A DNA stretch of 11,245 nucleotides from CAYLKS01 sp964384205 [NCBI: uncultured bacterium]. GTDB taxonomy: Bacteria > JAGOEH01. The stretch is taken from NCBI GenBank assembly GCA_964384205.1, contig CAYLKS010000068.1:1-11245 (forward strand). The letters run 5' to 3'. Position 1 is the stretch's first letter; each line of letters starts with the position of its first letter. The notes below the pieces were generated by a model. It searched no databases and had not been told where the DNA came from. It was given only the letters and a program-made list of their open reading frames with translations. This document shows, in pieces, positions 5,901 through 11,245 of this stretch. Made by a program: the position numbers and the translations under genes.

Positions 5901-8063
5901 ATGCAAAATTTAAATATTGTGTTTGCAAATAAATATATATGGCTTTCTTTAATAATTTTCATACCCGTATTGATTTTTGCTTTTAGATTGTACAGTAAAA
6001 AAACTTTTCCCAATACAAATAGCTTAAGAAATATGCTCTTATTTACAAGATTATCTGCTTTATTTTTAATATTTTTTGTTTTACTAAGACCTGGATGTTC
6101 CTTCAATAAAATAAATAAAATTAGACCTAAAAATCTAATTTTTGTTGATAATTCCAAAAGCATAAAATTTAATAATGCTTTTGATAAAGAAAAAATAATA
6201 AATACTATAAAAAAAATAGAAGATATATCCAAAAAACAAAATTTCGATTACATTATATTTGCGTATGGTGATTCTATAAAAAAAATTAATAATTTGAATG
6301 AACTTTCTTTTGATGATAATAATACAAACTTCCTTAATGTGCTAAGTTATGTTGACGATAATTATATTATTAAAAATTTAAACAATATTTTTGTATTAAC
6401 AGATGGAAATTTTGATAATTCTCAAATTATCTCAGATTTTATAAAAAAAATTAAAACAAAAATATACTTTATTCCTATTGGAGATACTATCAAATCACCT
6501 GATTTAAAAATTAATTATGTTCAATATGATAATGATGCTTATCTCAATAAAAAGCACCAATTTATAGTAAAAATTTCCATTTCAAATATAAAATCAAAAA
6601 AAATAAAATTACAAATTTTTAACTCGCAAAATAAACTTACCAAAGAACAAACAATAAAAAACTTAAAAAATAACATAACACTGGAAGATAGTATTACCTT
6701 GATCCCTAACAAATTGGGGAAGGCATATTATACATTTGTTTTAACATCCGATGAAAAAGAAAAAAACATTTCAAATAATAAATTCGTTGCTGCTATCAAT
6801 GTTCACAAAAGCAAATTAAAAATATTAATGTTGTGGAGCTATCCTGATTTGGATTTTAAATTTTTAAAAAAAACTTTCTCAGGAAACAAAAATATAGATT
6901 TAACTTCTCTTATACTATCTAATCCTCTTGATAAGAATATTTTTAAAAAAATAAAGAATAATATATTAGATTTTGATGTTATTTTATTAGGACGGATTTC
7001 TATATTAGATTTAGAAATTGATGAGTGGGATAATTTAGAAAAATACATTTTTGATCTCAAAAAACCTCTGGTAATTTTTTCCGGTTTCAAGAATAAATCT
7101 CTATTAAATTTAAAAAGAACAAAAATTGGCAAAATTGTAAATTACTTAAATCCTGGGGATATATTATCTCTCGATTTTAGAAAACCAGTATCATTTATAC
7201 CTGAATATTCTCAGGAAAATAACTTCTTCAATATTTATTCTTTAGAAAATAAAAATATAGAATATTGGAATAATATGCCTCAAATTACAGAATCCGTTAT
7301 TATAAAAAAATTACCTGATTTTATTAAAATATTAGGGAAAATCAGATATAATAATATAGATTACCCTGCTGTATTTATAAATCAGAATCAAGGAATTAAT
7401 GTTTTATTTTTTTGCATTTCTGGAATATGGAGATGGAAATTTTCAATTCTTAGTCTTGGGATTGAAAATCTTGAATTCGATGATATTTTTAACAATATGA
7501 TAAAATTTTTAATTTATTATGGCAATAAAGAGCTTATTCAGATTAAGCCAATTAAGGAAATAGTAAATTCTAACGAGGGTGTTATATTTTCCGGAAATAT
7601 CAATAATATCATCGATAAAAAAATCTATAATGAATATTTAAACCTAAAAATAATTGATAGTACAAACACAACAATAGTTGATATTAAATTAAAAAAAGAC
7701 AAAAATAATCAATACCATTATATGAATAATAAATTACATGCTGGAAAATATAAATATATAATAGATTATTATATTGATAATCAGCTTCAAAAAAGTAAAA
7801 ATGGTATTTTTTATGTAATTGAAGAAAAAAAAGAATTTGAAAATTCCTATGTTAATCTAAACTATTTAGAATATATTTCAGATGATAAAAACATATTTAT
7901 GACCAATGATTCTCAAATTGAAACGCTAACTCTTTCTGGAAAAACAAAAAATATTATAACAGAAAAAAGGCTATACTTCTGGGACAACCTTGTGATTTAT
8001 CTTCTGATTGTCTTATTTCTGGCAACTGAATGGTTCATTAGAGAAAAAAATCTACTATTATAA
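5901..8063 (+). CDS. Membrane-anchored von Willebrand A domain protein with GATase1-like domain
   Basis: The protein has 720 residues and its function is unknown. Two N-terminal transmembrane helices (about 12-29 and 45-63) are followed by a VWA domain with an apparently complete metal-ion-dependent adhesion site: DNSKS (D83, S85, S87), T142 in NNTNFLN and D168 in LTDGNFD. A CARDB/Ig-like segment (about 203-300, ending NNKFVAAINV) follows. Next is a region starting KLKILMLWSYPDLDFKFLKK (305-324) that resembles the GATase1-like fold of large VWA membrane proteins in several phyla. It lacks a visible nucleophile-elbow cysteine, so amidotransferase activity is unlikely. A last helix (about 697-713) anchors the C-terminus, ending in TEWFIREKNLLL. 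The architecture resembles BatA-related proteins often found near MoxR ATPases, though no MoxR gene is here. AGGA lies 6 bases before the ATG, and the sugar transferase ends 13 bases upstream. A link to the glycan genes is suggested only by the tight spacing. Confidence 0.75.
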   Translation: MQNLNIVFANKYIWLSLIIFIPVLIFAFRLYSKKTFPNTNSLRNMLLFTRLSALFLIFFVLLRPGCSFNKINKIRPKNLIFVDNSKSIKFNNAFDKEKIINTIKKIEDISKKQNFDYIIFAYGDSIKKINNLNELSFDDNNTNFLNVLSYVDDNYIIKNLNNIFVLTDGNFDNSQIISDFIKKIKTKIYFIPIGDTIKSPDLKINYVQYDNDAYLNKKHQFIVKISISNIKSKKIKLQIFNSQNKLTKEQTIKNLKNNITLEDSITLIPNKLGKAYYTFVLTSDEKEKNISNNKFVAAINVHKSKLKILMLWSYPDLDFKFLKKTFSGNKNIDLTSLILSNPLDKNIFKKIKNNILDFDVILLGRISILDLEIDEWDNLEKYIFDLKKPLVIFSGFKNKSLLNLKRTKIGKIVNYLNPGDILSLDFRKPVSFIPEYSQENNFFNIYSLENKNIEYWNNMPQITESVIIKKLPDFIKILGKIRYNNIDYPAVFINQNQGINVLFFCISGIWRWKFSILSLGIENLEFDDIFNNMIKFLIYYGNKELIQIKPIKEIVNSNEGVIFSGNINNIIDKKIYNEYLNLKIIDSTNTTIVDIKLKKDKNNQYHYMNNKLHAGKYKYIIDYYIDNQLQKSKNGIFYVIEEKKEFENSYVNLNYLEYISDDKNIFMTNDSQIETLTLSGKTKNIITEKRLYFWDNLVIYLLIVLFLATEWFIREKNLLL

Positions 8064-8079
8064 ATTTAAGGTAAAATAT

Positions 8080-9354
8080 TCACTCTACTATTATTGTATC
8101 AATAACAATAAAATCTTTATTTTCTATTTTTGATATAAAATAAGCTGCTTTTTTGATATCTCCATTCTCATCAAAATCTAATGGATTAAAAACACCTTCA
8201 TAATCTATTTTTTTATTCTCTGCTATTAATGACAAACCTTTTTCAAATTCATTATAAAAAATTTTTTCTCCTCCATTATTCGCAATCTCTGGTATGGTTT
8301 CTACAATATCCTGAGTATTTAAAGAGGGAGAAGCTGCCAAAGTATAAATTAATAAACTTGCTGCATCATATACATTTCCAGAATTTTGTAAACTAAACCG
8401 ATATTCTAAAATTTTCTCAAAATCATTTCTGAATTTATCAAAATAACCAGCTGAATCTAAAGGAGCAACCATTGTTGTATAAAAATCTACATCAAAAAAA
8501 CTTACAACATTTGATATAAAAGCATCTTTAGTATTTCCATCACACCCAAAAAATACAGGATTATAATTTTGCTCTATAATTCCTGATTCAAATATTCTAT
8601 TCAAAATATATGCTCCATCATAATCATACGTAACAAAATATATTATTTCTGGTAAATCTGAAAATAAAGAATCTATTTTAACAGGAAGCTTTCTCTGCTC
8701 ATCTTCATTATAAATAATATTTTGTGAATATTTAAGTATTTTATATATTTGACCCCCATTTTCTGTATAAGTTTTTTTAAAAATATTTGCTAACCCCTCT
8801 CCATAATCGTTATCAATGTAAATAACACTGCATGTTTTTTTATTTAACTTAGTTAAAATATAATTTGCAGCAGCAACTCCCTGAAAATTATCTGAAGGGA
8901 CTGTCCTCCATACGAGGTTATTATCTTCAATATTAGCTATTGCAGGAGATGTGGCCCACGGAGTAATCAATAGGATATTATTGGGAATAGTAACATTTGT
9001 AGAAACTGCTATAGTATTAGTTGAGGTTATAGGACCAATAATAGCAACCACTCCTTTATCGAGCAATTTTTTTGCAGCAACAATTGCGGTATCTGGATTA
9101 GTTTTAGTATCTTCCGGGATTAAAGCAAGTTTTTTGCCCATTATTCCACCTGCTAAATTTGCCTGTCTTATAGCAAGTAATGCTTCATAATAATAAGTAT
9201 CACCATCTGATAATTCATAACTATATGGTCCTAAATATCCTATTTTAATCACATTTTCATCTAATCTATTAAAATCTTCTTCTTTTGTAATCTTATCTGA
9301 ACAGCTTAAAAAAACTATCAATAAAATTAATAAAAAATACCTTAAAATACACAT
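8080..9354 (-). CDS. LivK/Peripla_BP_6-type ligand-binding lipoprotein
   Basis: This 424-residue type I periplasmic binding protein belongs to the class related to branched-chain amino acid, amide and urea binding proteins. The N-terminus is a short lipoprotein signal: a hydrophobic stretch from about residue 3 to 16, then LSC with C18 as the likely lipidated cysteine and S-D-K after it. The -3 residue is Phe, which is not ideal. Family landmarks are VIKIGYLGPYS, EALLAIRQANLAGGIMGKKL, GVVAIIGPITSTNT, ITPWATSPA, VWRTVPSDNFQG and YIDNDYGEG, in the usual order over both lobes. A GGAG 8 bases before the ATG supports the start. It follows the TonB-dependent receptor by 15 bases and is probably cotranscribed. 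No permease or ATPase of a Liv-type transporter is present, so it may feed a distant transporter or act in sensing. The ligand cannot be named. Confidence 0.87.
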   Translation of the reverse strand: MCILRYFLLILLIVFLSCSDKITKEEDFNRLDENVIKIGYLGPYSYELSDGDTYYYEALLAIRQANLAGGIMGKKLALIPEDTKTNPDTAIVAAKKLLDKGVVAIIGPITSTNTIAVSTNVTIPNNILLITPWATSPAIANIEDNNLVWRTVPSDNFQGVAAANYILTKLNKKTCSVIYIDNDYGEGLANIFKKTYTENGGQIYKILKYSQNIIYNEDEQRKLPVKIDSLFSDLPEIIYFVTYDYDGAYILNRIFESGIIEQNYNPVFFGCDGNTKDAFISNVVSFFDVDFYTTMVAPLDSAGYFDKFRNDFEKILEYRFSLQNSGNVYDAASLLIYTLAASPSLNTQDIVETIPEIANNGGEKIFYNEFEKGLSLIAENKKIDYEGVFNPLDFDENGDIKKAAYFISKIENKDFIVIDTIIVE

Positions 9355-9369
9355 CTTTATTTCTCCAGA

Positions 9370-11245
9370 TCAAAAAGTAAAGTTTAATCCAAATTCAAAA
9401 TAACGAGAAAAACCACCAATATCATAACCATCAAAACCAGGATAATAAAACTCAGAATTTAATAAATTCCGAATTTTAACATACATATTCATATTCAATA
9501 ATTCTTTTATTTGTATATCTTCAGTTCTTAAAAAAAGAACAGCTAAAAAATAATCATCCAATTTATAACTAACAAAAGGATTTTTTGCATCTAAAATTAA
9601 GAAATTACTTTCACTTCCTCTTCTCTTTGAGAAATAAGAACCTTCCAGAGAAATATATTTAACAAAACGGTCAAAATTTCTTGTAATTCCAAATTTTATC
9701 ATATGTTTAGGATAAAGATTCATTTCAAAAACAACTTTTTTATTTTCCCCACAATAATTAAATAATTCTTTCGAGTATCTGCTATCAACAAAACTATAAT
9801 TAAAGTATAAATTTATATTATCCTTAGTATAATTAGCCTCAAATTCCAGACCATGGGAAACTATATCAGATTGATTTATAGGATATAAATTTGTTGTACC
9901 AACCATCTTTTTATAAACTATATGATCAAAAACTTTTACCCTGTACAAACTTAAAGACAATAAAATATTATTTCTTACCTTCTTAATTAAAGAAAATTCA
10001 TGAAAATGTGATTTTTGTGGTTTCAAATCGGGATTGGATAATATTCCTCCTACTTTAATCAAATTAGAATATAACTGTATTATCTCTGGGGGCTTATATG
10101 ATGAACCGGCTAATAATTTAACATAAATATCATAGTATAATTCAAAACTAATTCCAAACCTCTTGGTAAAAACATCATCATATTCTGAATTAATATCATA
10201 TCTTATGCCTGCATTGAAATTTATCTTATCTTTAAAAAATATATAATTCATCTGATAATCTATACCTGTATTAGTAATTTTTTTTCGATCAAAGGGCAAA
10301 CCAGATAGAGAAACAGAGGTTCCATCAGTAACAAAAATATAATCTAATAAATCAAAATCATCCCATATATTATCAATTCCAAAACTCATTGATAATCGCT
10401 TATTATAATTCCATTTTAATCTATTATTAAATTGCAAAGACTTATAACCAAAATCCCTTTTATAATATGAAAGTTCTGCTCCTGAAGATTTTTTGTAAAA
10501 TTTATCATCTGCTAAAGGGCCTCCACAAGAAAAAGTTAAAGAGCTCTGCAAATCTACTTTATTATAAAAATTTTTATTATAATACAAATTGAGATTATAA
10601 TTATCAAGATGCTCCTGAGCCTTATTGCTAAATAAATCAATATCAATAAAATTCACATCTGAAAGTTGATTTTGATAAATAAATTGCAAACTTATTTTAT
10701 CATTACCAACTATATTATTCTTTGAAATTCTGGTAAAAAGGCTTATATCTTGATCTTTATTATCTGATGTAGTGCTAATTTTATTATTTCTTATATCTTT
10801 ATACTTAATTTTGTAAAAATTCTTATTATCATAAGCACCTGCAAAAACATAATTAAAATTGAATAACTTTCCTGACTTATAAAAATCTCCACCATAAGAT
10901 ATTTTCTTATTATAACTTCCACTTTTTATTTCAATTTCAGATTGATTACTCTCTTGTTTTGTAATTATATTAACAACCCCAAGATAAGCATTTGCTCCAT
11001 AATTTACAGAATTAGGTCCTCTTATAATTTCAATTCTTTCAATTGCACTAATTGGGATAAGCTCCTCATCTAAAAAATCAGAACCTTTACTTTTAAAATT
11101 GACAACAACATTGTTAATCATAAGTTTAAATATCCTTGATAAATCTATGATGTCAGCAGTAATACCTCTTATACCAACATTATATTGATTATAATTAAAC
11201 AATAAATCTATACCTGCTACAGAAGCAATACATTCAGCAACAGAA
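9370..11245 (-). CDS. TonB-dependent outer-membrane receptor, 5' end cut by the window edge
   Basis: At least 624 residues are visible. The first in-frame start-like codon (a TTG whose complement ends at 11202) is not the real start. Upstream of it the frame continues to the edge as SVAECIASVAGIDLLFNY, typical plug-domain sequence that leads into NVGIRGI. The plug is confirmed by IERIEIIRGPNSVNYGANAY followed by GVVNIITK (about 10955-11045). The rest is a beta-barrel of alternating aromatic strands, with an NPDLKPQKSHFHEFSL segment near 10000 typical of late barrel strands. It ends in FEFGLNFTF, a terminal-Phe signal read by the BAM machinery. The signal peptide and TonB box lie outside the window. 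These receptors import large or scarce ligands (iron complexes, cobalamin, glycans) using TonB energy. The substrate is not evident. The closest general resemblance is to vitamin/iron receptors, not to the much longer SusC type, and no SusD follows. Confidence 0.9.
   Translation of the reverse strand, partial: SVAECIASVAGIDLLFNYNQYNVGIRGITADIIDLSRIFKLMINNVVVNFKSKGSDFLDEELIPISAIERIEIIRGPNSVNYGANAYLGVVNIITKQESNQSEIEIKSGSYNKKISYGGDFYKSGKLFNFNYVFAGAYDNKNFYKIKYKDIRNNKISTTSDNKDQDISLFTRISKNNIVGNDKISLQFIYQNQLSDVNFIDIDLFSNKAQEHLDNYNLNLYYNKNFYNKVDLQSSLTFSCGGPLADDKFYKKSSGAELSYYKRDFGYKSLQFNNRLKWNYNKRLSMSFGIDNIWDDFDLLDYIFVTDGTSVSLSGLPFDRKKITNTGIDYQMNYIFFKDKINFNAGIRYDINSEYDDVFTKRFGISFELYYDIYVKLLAGSSYKPPEIIQLYSNLIKVGGILSNPDLKPQKSHFHEFSLIKKVRNNILLSLSLYRVKVFDHIVYKKMVGTTNLYPINQSDIVSHGLEFEANYTKDNINLYFNYSFVDSRYSKELFNYCGENKKVVFEMNLYPKHMIKFGITRNFDRFVKYISLEGSYFSKRRGSESNFLILDAKNPFVSYKLDDYFLAVLFLRTEDIQIKELLNMNMYVKIRNLLNSEFYYPGFDGYDIGGFSRYFEFGLNFTF

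Noticed and set aside
8051-8094. 11-base direct repeat tctactattat at 8051-8061 and 8084-8094
   Set aside because: Each copy falls essentially within the coding end of one of the two convergent genes, and both are explained by AT-rich codons. Most likely chance, with no sign of an attachment site.

Overview
The window is a very AT-rich stretch from a Gram-negative bacterium. The outer-membrane evidence is a TonB-dependent receptor ending in a beta-barrel signal and a lipoprotein-type binding protein. The coding style (A/T-ending codons, ATG starts behind GGAG/AAGGA ribosome sites) and the gene families, in particular the long phosphohexomutase and the VWA/GATase-like membrane protein, suggest a lineage near the FCB group (for example Cloacimonadota-like) or the spirochaetes. 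This placement is inference and could be wrong. The standard code applies: three intact genes end in TGA and tryptophan is encoded by TGG.

Positions 1-216 hold the right end of an IS256/mutator-type insertion sequence. It consists of the C-terminus of a transposase broken by one in-frame TGA, followed by a likely terminal inverted repeat. About 100 bases of AT-rich leader follow, with a candidate sigma70-like promoter, a 15-base near-perfect dyad and a ribosome binding site.

From 320 to 8063 five genes run rightwards with overlaps or gaps of 13 bases or less, so they probably form one operon. They encode an RsbU/SpoIIE-type PP2C phosphatase, a long divergent phosphohexomutase, a PLP-dependent sugar-nucleotide aminotransferase (DegT/DnrJ/EryC1/StrS family), a polyprenyl-phosphate hexose-1-phosphate transferase (WbaP/WcaJ type), and a membrane protein with a von Willebrand A domain and a GATase1-like domain. 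The middle three fit surface-glycan biosynthesis: sugar-phosphate interconversion, amino-sugar formation, and loading of the first sugar onto the lipid carrier. The phosphatase suggests that the operon also carries a partner-switching regulatory output.

From 8080 to the right edge two genes run leftwards, convergent with the operon and only 16 bases from it. They encode a TonB-dependent receptor, cut by the window edge at its N-terminus, followed by a LivK/Peripla_BP_6-type lipoprotein 15 bases downstream. Together they look like an uptake or sensing pair for an unidentified small ligand. No RNA genes, CRISPR arrays or convincing intrinsic terminators were seen.
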